This document shows positions 10,816-21,300 of a stretch of 64,000 nt of DNA, piece by piece. A program made the position numbers and the translations under genes. The DNA comes from Casuarina equisetifolia (taxonomy: Eukaryota; Streptophyta; Magnoliopsida; Fagales; Casuarinaceae): NCBI GenBank assembly GCA_028551475.1, contig CM052354.1, positions 8,128,001 to 8,192,000 of the forward strand, given 5' to 3'. The notes beneath the pieces were generated by a model, which saw nothing but the letters and a program-made list of their open reading frames with translations, was not told the origin of the DNA and did no database searches. Every line of letters starts with the position of its first letter. The first letter of the stretch is position 1.

Positions 10816-12606
10816 TCTCCGGCCGCCGCCGACAAAATGGCCTTTCCGTAGCCTTAAGAGCTGCTCTTGAATCTCCGGCACCCCGCCGCGTCCCTTCCTA
10901 CCTTACCGGGGATTTCATGTTGATCTTCGTAGGCCTACCTATGCCTTTTCTATGATTTTCAACCATATTTAGGTACAAAACTTAGTTAAAGAAAGGTAAA
11001 TTAATGAATGAATTGATTTATTTTCCACTTTAGTGGTTTAGTCACTTAAACGACTAATGGCATAATAAATATCTTATGAATCTTTACTGTTAAGGACGTA
11101 ATCTTAAAATGATAACTTAACAAGAACATAGGTAGACTTTCAACTTAAATAAAGTAACATTTATATATCTTAAAAAATGTCTACTATATGTTATCAATTG
11201 TAAATAACTAATTGGAAGAAAAAAATTAACTCCAATGGTAAATGAATTAGAATTCAAACAATGTTCAAGTTTGCTTCTAATACATAAAAATAGAACTCAA
11301 GCAGATTAATTAGTGAAATGATGTCCGACCGAACAAAAAAGAAAAAAAAAAAACCGGATATCTGAGAAAACCGACTAAAAGAGGAAAAGCATGACGTGAA
11401 GAAATTTGATCCCATTTTCACTCAAATATTTTGACTTTAAAAATAAATTGGATCCCATTTTAGGAAATAACTACATAGGAAAACTCTTTTTTTTTATAAC
11501 AATCGTGGTCATTAATTGCCTAACGGAATAAATAATAGTTAATTATGATAATTAATTGTTCAACGGGCAGCAGTCCTGGCTTTCTACCTCTTCACCTTTC
11601 GTTTTCCCTAAGCAATCCGATTTCCCAATTTTCATTAATAAAAAAACCTTGTCCTGGCACATTCTTCTTGAAAAGCTGATGTCGTACAGGGTTGGAACAA
11701 AAGGCCAGCTACAAGCCACTTGTAGCTGCTAATTTGCCTGAATAATAAAACAATAAAAACCTGCTAAAAAACGTACAAATTACATTTAGATGTATCACTT
11801 GGTTCATGTTCCAATCTAAAAAATAGGATACCTTTAGCATGTAGTTAGAGTCAACTTAAAAAACCAAATTAATTAAAATTAATACAATGCTCAATAAAGT
11901 AGAAACATTCATTTGAACTCTTCAAAAAAAGAGTTAATTTTTTCTTCTACCTCATGAATTTGGGTCTACCCTTTTAAGAGCACTTTTAGAAGTGTATGAG
12001 TCATAACTGATATAAAGAGGAGATCTAAAATGCTGCTTTGGGAATAAATTAATTTTGCATGCAAAGAAACGTATTATTGTTAATTTTAATTATTACATGT
12101 AGCAAACCTAACAATATCATCTATCTGGATAAAAAAGATGTTCTAATCAAGCTCTATTTGGAATTTTAGCAATTAAATTTTTTCTTAACCTATTCCAAAC
12201 TTTATCTCTTTTATGACGAGCTTTGTGCATTTTGTTTGTTCTTAACCTATTCCAAACTTTAGCAATTATTGTTTTCTTATTAATTCTAGTCAACCATCCA
12301 TAAATTAGCTTTCCAAGTCCTTCATGTGCTGAGTCTTGTAAATGATTGTCTTAGGATATACTATTGGTAAATTGAGGAAAAGCAAAATACCGAATGCTAA
12401 AAGTTGATTTGATTCGTAGGAAGCGATAAATGTTATTATGAAAAAGTTAAATGACTTTTTCCACCTGCCCGATGCGATCGGGCTAAATTACTTTAGCCTT
12501 TTTGGCCTTTTTCGTAACCAGTTTTAGTCATTATGGTTTTAAATTGCCTTCTTCCAAGTGCTTTAATCTATCCGAAGGGGTATTTTTATTTTAGGGTCAT
12601 TATATG

Positions 12607-12624
12607 TATATATATATATATATA
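12607..12624. repeat. (TA)n microsatellite
   Basis: Nine perfect TA units followed by CATACATGAATGCATACATA. Confidence 0.95.
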
Positions 12625-12798
12625 CATACATGAATGCATACATACCATTTATTTGTTTAGATAGCCTCTGTGCAAATTTCATTATGTAGGAGCATGATAC
12701 TTGCAAGTGCATTACAAGATTGCAATTATCAATTAAGCACAAGTAAAATTTTCAATCTAACATGGCCGAAGAAATTGTGTTGTAGCAACAAGCTCATG

Positions 12799-12869
12799 AA
12801 ATATAGAATTAAGCGTCCACCATTGTTCTCAAAAGATTTCTACAATGGTGGACGCTTAATTCTATATTT
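12799..12869. repeat. Perfect 28-bp inverted repeat (hairpin)
   Basis: Arms 12799-12826 and 12842-12869 are exact reverse complements of 28 bases with a 15-base loop (TCTCAAAAGATTTCT). The arm core is TTAAGCGTCCACCATTG. There are no mismatches or bulges. A transcript from either strand would form a long perfect stem, suited to Dicer-like processing. It is shorter than typical MITEs and no target duplication was seen. The stem does not match a microRNA I know. Confidence 0.95.
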
Positions 12870-13439
12870 TTTTCCCCTCTTTCCTTTCTAAACTACCTAA
12901 GCGACAAAAGGGTATGAAGAGATGCACTTCAAAGGTCCCTATGATATGCTAAAAATTAGACTGCAAAAGTGCAACCAGTTTAACATGCTTTGAATAATTT
13001 GATGAAAAGCATATCACAAATATTGGAAATTTTAGTTAAGTGTGATATAAGACATGGTGTTAAAATAATAATTTTATAAGTTGAATTACTAATTATTTTA
13101 ATAATAAATTATATTTTCTTTCCTTCTAAAACATATATGCAGATAAATTTTTTAAAGATAAAAATTATTTAATGTACTTTACTGCATATATTATTTTCAA
13201 CTCTAAACTTGATAATCCATCCATGTCTTCATCCACATAGATGTGTTTAGAGAAGGCACTTGAATTGATCAAGTACAAGACCTACAACAAAAGAACGTTT
13301 ACAAACTGTAATGCTTTCTAAGAGGTAAACTTTTGGTGGAAATGTTCAAAGTTTTGGAAAGAATGGCAATATATGCAGTGGGCATGGTCCCAACTATGCT
13401 ACTGTTTTTTTCTCAAACAATGAGGAAAGTTTTCGGTGT

Positions 13440-13850
13440 CCTGAAACTATTTATTCAAAAAGCCTTTCTAAGAATCACAAAAAAATATTTGAACAACTCC
13501 GCTAACACCCGTCAACTGCAGAAAATACGGCCTCCCCCGCTGCTAACACCCATCAACTGACCTCAGATACCACCTCAAGTTCCCGTCCCTGCAGCACCAC
13601 CCCCAGCTGTGTACGATAATAACACCGCTAGTCCTGGTCATTTCGGACAACCATCACCGACGGGTTTGCGACCATTTTCACCAGGGGATGCAATCTGGGC
13701 AAATATAGCTGAATCTCCTATTTCAGCTTATGTGCGATACCTCCAAACTTCAACAATGGATCCAGGTCCAAGGGCTACCCAAGCTCAGGTGCAGGCACAT
13801 CCATAACCTCAGTTTCCAGCTCATGCTGGAAAGAAAAGAGGCAGACTAGA
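13440..13850 (+). pseudogene. Fragment resembling a HAIKU1-type VQ protein C-terminal half
   Basis: Two frame-compatible stretches carry Pro-rich sequence: RQLQKIRPPPLLTPIN with a TGA at about 13558, then PQVPVPAAPPPAVYDNN, SPISAYVRYLQTSTMDPGP and, after a TAA near 13805, PQFPAHAGKKRG. In HAIKU1-like proteins, as I recall them, a Pro-rich linker is followed by a conserved ESPISAYMRYLQ-type motif, which matches here. The VQ motif itself is not visible. At least two stops break the frame. HAIKU1 acts in endosperm and seed-size control by pairing with WRKY factors; this remnant should not. The family call is from memory. Confidence 0.45.
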
Positions 13851-15074
13851 GCTCGAGATCGAACAACCAGAGATATCCTTATTACTGCTATTTTATAAGA
13901 AAACTTGTGCTTCACTAATTCATTGTTACTTCTTTGGAATTACTTTGAGTTCAGTTCTATTGATTGTTCACTATTACTTCATTTGTGAAACCCTAGGCGC
14001 TTGATACTACTCTTTATTTAGGGAATGTGAAAGAATAGTCCTCTATATGTTGTAACATGTATGATTCTATTAACATGTAGAGCCATGCATGTGCTATACT
14101 ATTCTATTAGCAAAGATATCTATTATACAATCAATAGCTGCTTGTGAAACTGCTTATCAAATTTGGTTAAGACTGGAAATCCTATAGTCTAATGCTAGCA
14201 CTCTGGGTGAGTCTTCTAACGTGTATGATGTCAAGGAGGCCAATGCTAGAACAAATAGAAAAGGAAAGAAATACTGCCTACCTTTACCTGTTATGTGGTC
14301 ATGGGGAATCCTGCACCAAAAGAGGAAAGCAAAAGCATCCTCATCAAGGCAATGACCACAAGATTAAGTCTAAGATGGTACGAATACAGAGCAGCAAGTG
14401 AACCAAATACTTTGAGAATGCTATTTTTTGGTTCAAGTTTAACAAAGGCCTGTACTATGCTAAACTCACTCGTGTGATCCAACTCCACAAAGAAAATGAA
14501 GCTCAAGCCCACGTGAATGAAAAGCTGGCCCACAAACTCTACTATGAAGCTTGTTGGAAAAAGAACTCTTGAGGCAACATGTCAAATTATGAGGAAAAGA
14601 ACATGGACCGTGGCTGTCCAAGTACTTCAAATTGTATGTCTCTTTAAAAATCTCTGTGGAACTATTACGAAGAAAGGACAAGGAATTAAATGTGAGAAAA
14701 CCTATTCCTGCACAGGCTACACGAATTAGAATGTGACCTTTTTATCACTTAACCATACGACATTGTTTGAGGAGGCACCTCTAGAGACTTCATGAAGAAA
14801 ACCTAGATCTATCATGTGGTTGTTGTATCTCTCTCTCTTAGAAAGTTGAGAATGTTCTCTTCCTCTCTATAGATCGTGACCTACCTTTCTCCTCTCTTCA
14901 TCACGGTCAAACTATAGAAGCTTGCAACGGACAAATCTTCAATGTCTTATATCAAAAGCTTGCAACGGACACCAACAAATCTTCAATGCTCTCATATCTA
15001 AAACTTCAACGGATGGATCATGGGAGATATAAAAGAAAAGAGCTACACTAGAGCTCCATATCAAAGAACCAAAG
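13845..15074. repeat. Unclassified dispersed repeats, partly duplicated locally
   Basis: 13845-14060 is repeated at 15045-15114 continuing at 21127-21300, a second copy split by the gypsy element. 14414-15074 is repeated at 29059-29226 continuing at 34737-35185, a second copy split by the copia element. Shared landmarks are AAGAATAGTCCT near 14031 and 21244, GAAGCTTGTTGGAAAAAGAAC (14546 and 29206) and CTCTATAGATCGTGACCTAC (14865 and 35022). No protein family was recognised in these units. Confidence 0.75.
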
Positions 15075-15114
15075 AAATACGTATTATTGCTCTTTTTAAG
15101 AAAACTTGTGCTTC

Positions 15115-16405
15115 TGTTCGGTGAAATCTAAATGCAAGTGAACATGTCGAACAAGTAATATAATGATAAGAAAGATATCGTCCCACAGAGATTGGTGATT
15201 ACTAAACCAATTAATTACTAACAGTGAACAACTCCTAGAATTTATCTAGCAAATCAAATTAATAGATGATAGATTAACTAACTAAATCTAAGAAAACTAA
15301 ATACAAGAAATATGTTAGAACATATGATTTCACCATAATTACTAGGTACTAATATTGATTATTTATGCTTGCAAGAGAGATAATATCTATGTGATGACGG
15401 AATTTCCTAATTTATTTACTATCCTATGTCTAGGTATAGCAAACCTACTTAGTTCATTAATTCACTATATCTCTATATGTGAATTGAAACAAACCAAATG
15501 CATTAGGATCTATGAATATTCCCAATTTACACCAAAAGCCACACAAACAATATGGTATATGTCTATCCATATTTAATTTATGGTTACATATTACAAGAAG
15601 CAACTGCATGCTATTTCCTGTCGGTCTTTAACATGCAAATCAAGTCATCTAAGTGATAGCTAATCACCTAAAAGCATTAAACTCCGTAATATGTAACTTC
15701 ACATAAATAAAATATCTTGCAAAACATAATAATCATAAGATTCATACCATCATAATTAGGTTACATCGTAGCTCTAACAAAAATAAACTAAAACATAAAG
15801 AAATAATGAGGAAGAATGGTAATAAGAAATAAAGAAGGCATCTTGAATCCAAGAACAAGAAGTCTATCACCCTTTTTGTCTTCTCTTCAAGAAAACCTTG
15901 AATTCTTGGCTTCTTTCTTGAGTTGTGCTCAATTTCCTCCTTCCTTTCTTTTGCCTCTTCTCTTCTCTTAAATAGGGTTTAGGTTTAGACCTATCTCCTA
16001 TCCTAGTAGAATTAGATTTTAGAGACCTAAAACAATTGGGTTTTAGAGACCTAAAACAATTAGGTTTTAGAGACCTAAAACAATTGGGTTTTGAACTCCT
16101 AAATTAATTGAGACTTGAATTCCTAACATGACTGGGTTTTCTATTTAAATAGAAAATCTAATAACAATAGAAAATCTAATAACAATTATCCAAAGCCTAA
16201 GCCCATCTTGACTTTCTTGATCTTGATATTATAATTTTGCCACACAATAAGCATCAGGTTCTCCATGTTCATCCTTTTTCTCCTTGTGCTACAAAAACAA
16301 GACAAATTCAAATAAATAAGATAAGTTCAAATATTTTCTCATAAACATTGTATTATTTATTGCCTAAAAAATAGGTAAAATAACTCTATAAAAATAGAGT
16401 TATCA
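15115..16405 (-). repeat. 3' LTR of the gypsy element
   Basis: 1291 bp. It carries three tandem copies of a 24-bp unit with core TTTTAGAGACCTAAAACAAT (about 16015-16088), against two in the other LTR. The last 25 bases contain an inverted repeat, TAACTCTAT-AAAA-ATAGAGTTA, right at the element boundary. Confidence 0.93.
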
Positions 16406-17973
16406 AAACCCCCAAACTTAACATTTTGCTAGTCCTTTAGCAAAAGCAATAAACAATATATGTTTTAGATAAAACCCTTTCATGATATTCTCCCATAATT
16501 GCTCAACTTAACAATTCAAAGAAAAATATAGCTTTCATCCAAACACCACAATTGTTTCATAAGATAAGATAGACTCTTAACTATGTTGACCACATGTGTG
16601 TGTGTGAGTCCTTATCTTTTCAACTATATGCACTCCAAATAGATTCACATTAATATACAATCTCTTAAAATCCTTAACCAAACCTTATATGTTTGCTTTT
16701 CATTCCTCTCTCCACTAATGTAAGCCAATCATCTAATCAAAAATCAATAGGACTTTTATAAGCTTGTAATGTAAGGCTGGGCTAGGGGTAAGATGAAAGT
16801 CATTTAGGCTTAATTCACCCATGAACACATTACTTTCTAGGATCTCATCAAAAACTCTTGTCACTTTCTACCATCACTTTTCTCATTCTTTTCCATCTAA
16901 AAATGCTTGATTTCACTTGGATTCTAACACTCATAAAGCCACAATCATGCTTGCATCAATAAAACAAGTAAAAGTACTAGACATGTAGTCACTATACTCT
17001 TATCTTGCCAATCATTTCAATTACTATGCTTAATGGCTTTAACTCAAAACATTGAATGGCATAAATATGATAAGGAATGATAAGAGGATTCTATTCTTGG
17101 GCAAATGTTGTACTTCCTTTCTTTTCTATTCTTTTTTTTTTTTTTTACAAAAATGGAATACTATGCCCACTTAATCATTGTAATCAATTTCTTCTTCCCA
17201 TGCTCCATCTTCCTTTCAACCTTTATTCATCTCAAACAAACTTCCATCCTACAAGTCAACATGTTCATGAGCGTGGGACGATAAGATAAGTTGTTCAAGG
17301 CTTATGGCTATATATATGTGGGTGTTATTAAAAAAAATGGATAAGAATCAAGGCTCAGCGGGGTGACTGGTGATAAATAAATAAGGTTGGCTTGAAAGGC
17401 TCAAACGATCCAAAGAATGGCCTAAATCATTTTCTCAATTAGATGCAGCTTAGGATTTCACCTCAAGAGAAAATCAAACAAATTCTAAGATTCAGGTGAG
17501 ATCTAAGAAAATCACATACTTCACATGAATGTTCTCTAAAGATACACACAATTTCAAAAATAAAGGACTTTTAGTGCTCAATAGGTGGATCAACATAATC
17601 AAAATCACACTTAACTCACATTACAATTGCAGGTTTGAACAAAATCTATATCTTCCAAAAAATCACCAAGAATTCACAACATGGGATGTAATCATGACAT
17701 AAAAAAAAATTTCAATCAAATTTAGCACAAAGGTTCTTTCCCTACCCCCAAACTTGAATGAAGCATTGTCCTCAATGTAAAAAGAAAAGAAAGCAATAAT
17801 AATGAAGGAATAGGAATGAGAAAACTCCCTTGATTGTAAGTTAGATCCATATAGAGCTTTAAGGAGATCGTGGTGACAAAACTTTCAATGAAAAGATGAA
17901 CAAAAATGCTTGGGTTGCCTCCCAAGAAGCGCTTGTTTTATAGTTTTCAGCCAAACTATCCTCCACATGTTGC
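16406..17973 (-). other. Non-coding internal region of the gypsy element
   Basis: This is about 1.6 kb between the end of gag and the polypurine tract, where pol would normally be. No protease, RT, RNase H or integrase motif is visible in any frame. The sequence is AT-rich with a poly(T) near 17131-17146. Confidence 0.7.
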
Positions 17974-19619
17974 TCAAGGAGGATGAAACTCCAATAGTTT
18001 AGGAGACAGATTGTGTCGTTTGATTGTTGAGCATTCTTCAATAAGCACAACTGTCTCATATACTTCTAGCTTTCTTTTGTTCTCCAATTTCTCTTTCAAA
18101 AGTTTTGCACAACTAGATATGTGAACTGGAGCATCTGCAAAAGGAATGTTAATGTGCAATTTTAAAGATATATCAAGGAATTCCAAAAACTGCTTATCTT
18201 TTACGCGTTGCTGGAATCTTTGGGGAGATGAAGTTGGAGGCATAAAGGACATAGGATTTTCTAGAACAAGGTTGCTCCTAGGTGTCTCCTCAAGTTGTAT
18301 GCTGACATCTTTATCATTATCTTTGAGACTCTCTTTGTCAACATCAACTTCTCCTACTTGCTTGCCACATGTTGGGGTTATTGCCTCTATGGTATCTTCA
18401 AGACTTTTCTCTATATCACTAGGCAAAGGACCCTCCTGATTCTCTGAGATCATACTAATGAGCTGACTCATCTGCACCTCTAATTTTTGGATTGAAGCTT
18501 CTTGTCTCTGAAAACTCGCTTCTTGATTCTGAAATCTTGCTTCAATCCTTTCTGTAAAGTTCTGTGTGGTGCTGGCTAGCTCACTAATCATGTTCTCGTA
18601 GTTAGGTTTCACCTTTTTTGTTTGCCAAAATGTTGGTTGCAGTTTCATCTCAGTTGGGTTACTCCATGAAAAAGTTTGATGGTTGTGCCATCCCAGATTG
18701 TACGTATTTGAGTAATAATCATTTTGTGACCTGCTAGGAATTTCAACAAAATTAGCATAATCATTATAATGAGCATTAGGGTTACCTACTTGACATTCTG
18801 TGCTCTCATGTGCTCCACCACAAAATTCATATGATCTATTTTGATGTCTCACAACTGGAGTATTTAGGTTGTCTATCTTCTCATTGAGCACTTCTAATTG
18901 TGTAGACTTATGGTGAAGATATCTACTTCATGGACTCCACTTGCTTGATGCATTGATAGCCTCTTAGTAGACCATTGATAGTTATTGGCTTACATTTCCT
19001 CCAAAAGGTTATACGCCTCTTCTACAGTTTTGCTGTGCAAATCCCCTCCTGCAGCTGTATCAATTACAAAACGAAGATTTATACTACACCCATCATAAAA
19101 AGTTTGTACTTGTAACCAAATGGGTAGTCCATGATCTGGACATTTCCTCATAAGTTCCTTGAATCTTTCCCAAGCTTCATACACTGATTCATTGTCCATC
19201 TGCATAAAAGTAGTAATATCGTTATGCATTTTTACAGATTTCGCCAAAGGAAAGAACTTACTAAGAAATTTATGAGCCAAATCATCCCATGTAGTAATCA
19301 ATCCTGCAGAAAGAGAAAAGAACCAATTTTTAGCTGTATCTCTAAGAGAAAATGGAAATAGTTTCAACCTAATAACATCTTCTGTAACTCCATGATCTCC
19401 AATCATGTCACAGAATTCAAGGAATGCTTCAATGTGAGCATTTGGATCCTCATTTGGTAGCCCACTATATTGCACAGATTTTTGAAGCATCTTGATGAGC
19501 ACAGGCTTGATCTCAAAGTTATTTGCCTGATTTGCAAGCCTAATGTTTGATGTAGCATTCCAAAATGTTGGTGTAACATAGTCTTTTAAAAGTCTATATG
19601 TATCATCATATCTCTCCAT
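17974..19619 (-). pseudogene. Gag of the gypsy element, interrupted
   Basis: Gag packages the element RNA into virus-like particles. Translation from ATG 19617-19619 gives a retrotransposon gag domain (NPNAHIEAFLEFCDMIGDHG, LRDTAKNWFFSL, TWDDLAHKFLSKFF, ESVYEAWERFKELMRKCPDH). It stops at a TAA near 19000 after NLLEEM. The same frame continues through an obvious linker to a second break near 18900, then resumes as a 305-residue stretch (18891-17974) with a zinc-knuckle remnant, FCGGAHESTEC, that lacks the first Cys, and with QFLEFLDISLKLHINIPFAD and YETVVLIEECS. The sequence ends just where protease begins in related Athila/Tat polyproteins. One nonsense change and one frame break separate it from a single gag frame. 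Confidence 0.85.
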
Positions 19620-19859
19620 CCTTGTTACTTAATCTTTAAACAACAACAACTTAACAAAGATTTTTTTCTTTTTGTTTTTCAAGAATTAAAAGAAACGATT
19701 TTTTTTTATTTTTCAAGAATTAAAAGAAACGATTTTTTTGTTTTTCAAGAATAAAAAAAATTTAAAGGAAAATAAAAGCTAGATTAAACCTAAAAATTAT
19801 TCGGTATTAATATTAATCAGTAGTAAAACAACCAATCCCCAGCAACGGCGCCTAAAACT

Positions 19860-21126
19860 TGTTCGGTGAAACCTAAATGCAAGTGAACATGTCGAACAAG
19901 TAATATAATGATAAGAAAGATATCGTCCCACAGAGATTGGTGATTACTAAATCAATTAATTACTAACAGTGAACAACTCCTAGAATTTATCTAGCAAATC
20001 AAATTAATAGATGATAGATTAACTAACTAAATCTAAGAAAACTAAATACAAGAAATATGTTAGAACATATGATTTCACCATAATTACTAGGTACTAATAT
20101 TGATTATTTATGCTTGCAAAAGAGATAATATCTATGTGATGGCGGAATTTCCTAATTTATTTACTATCCTATGTCTAGGTATAGCAAACCTACTTAGTTC
20201 ATTAATTCACTATATCTCTATATGTGAATTGAAACAAACCAAATGCATTAGGATCTATGAATATTCCCAATTTACACCAAAAGCCACACAAACAATATGG
20301 TATATGTCTATTCATATTTAATTTATGGTTACATATTACAAGAAGCAACTGCATGCTATTTCCTGTCGGTCTTTAACATGCAAATCAAGTCATCTAAGTG
20401 GTAGCTAATCACCTAAAAGCATTAAACTCCGTAATATGTAACTTCACATAAATAAAATATCTTGCAAAACATAATAATCATAAGATTCATACCATCATAA
20501 TTAGGTTACATCGTAGCTCTAACAAAAATAAACTAAAACATAAAGAAATAATGAGGAAGAATGGTAATAAGAAATAAAGAAGGCATCTTGAATCCAAGAA
20601 CAAGAAGTCTGTCACCCTTTTTGTCTTCTCTTCAAGAAAACCTTGAATTCTTGGCTTCTTTCTTGAGTTGTGCTCAATTTCCTCCTTCCTTTCTTTTGCC
20701 TCTTCTCTTCTCTTAAATAGGGTTTAGGTTTAGACCTATCTCCTATCCTAGTAGAATTAGATTTTAGAGACCTAAAACAATTGGGTTTTAGAGACCTAAA
20801 ACAATTGGGTTTTGAACTCCTAAATTAATTGAGACTTGAATTCCTAACATGACTGGGTTTTCTATTTAAATAGAAAATCCAATAACAATAGAAAATCTAA
20901 TAACAATTATCCAAAGCCTAAGCCCATCTTGACTTTCTTGATCTTGATATTACAATTTTGCCACACAATAAGCATCAGGTTCTCCATGTTCATCCTTTTT
21001 CTCCTTGTGCTACAAAAACAAGACAAATTCAAATAAATAAGATGAGTTCAAATATTTTCTCATAAACATTGTATTATTTATTGCCTAAAAAATAGGTAAA
21101 ATAACTCTATAAAAATAGAGTTATCA
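19860..21126 (-). repeat. 5' LTR of the gypsy element
   Basis: 1267 bp, nearly identical to the left LTR. It has two rather than three copies of the 24-bp unit (about 20760-20813) and the same terminal inverted repeat. For the minus-strand element this is the promoter LTR, next to the tRNA-Asp-type primer site at about 19838-19856. Confidence 0.93.
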
Positions 21127-21300
21127 GCTTCGTTGACTCATTGTTACTTCTCTTAAATTAGTTTGAATTTAGTTCCATTGATTGTTCATTATTACTTCAT
21201 TTGTTAGAACTGAACTGTAAAATCCTAGGTGCTTGTTTCTACTCTTTATTTTAGCTTTCTAAAAGAATAGTCCTTTATATGCTGTAACATGTATGTTTCT

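Larger units (their letters stand above)
10528..12798. other. Intergenic, simple repeats only
   Basis: No gene recognised. It contains a (CA)12 tract at 10791-10815, a short poly(A) near 11337-11352, two direct copies of TTCTTAACCTATTCCAAACT near 12182 and 12238, and a (TA)9 tract at 12607-12624. The open stretches crossing these are low complexity. Confidence 0.45.
15110..21131 (-). mobile_element. Non-autonomous Ty3/gypsy LTR element (TR-GAG type)
   Basis: A complete element lies at 15115-21126 between perfect 5-bp target duplications GCTTC (15110-15114 and 21127-21131). LTRs are 15115-16405 (1291 bp) and 19860-21126 (1267 bp), bounded by TG...CA. Orientation is minus. The primer site next to the right LTR (AGGCGCCGTTGCTGGGGA on the minus strand) matches the 3' end of plant tRNA-Asp with one mismatch, as in Athila/Tat-type elements. 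A GGGGG polypurine tract abuts the left LTR. The only coding sequence is gag; no protease, reverse transcriptase, RNase H or integrase is present. The LTRs differ at few positions by eye plus one 24-bp unit, so insertion was recent. It sits inside a local repeat, where 13890-13945 gives the empty-site reference. Confidence 0.93.

Noticed and set aside
10641-10835. Open stretch reading through the CA repeat
   Set aside because: Low complexity; it encodes a Cys-Val repeat only because of the microsatellite.
15355-15576. 73-codon open stretch, present twice (also at 20100-20321)
   Set aside because: It lies inside both LTRs of the gypsy element. Its repetition reflects the LTR copies and not a gene family.
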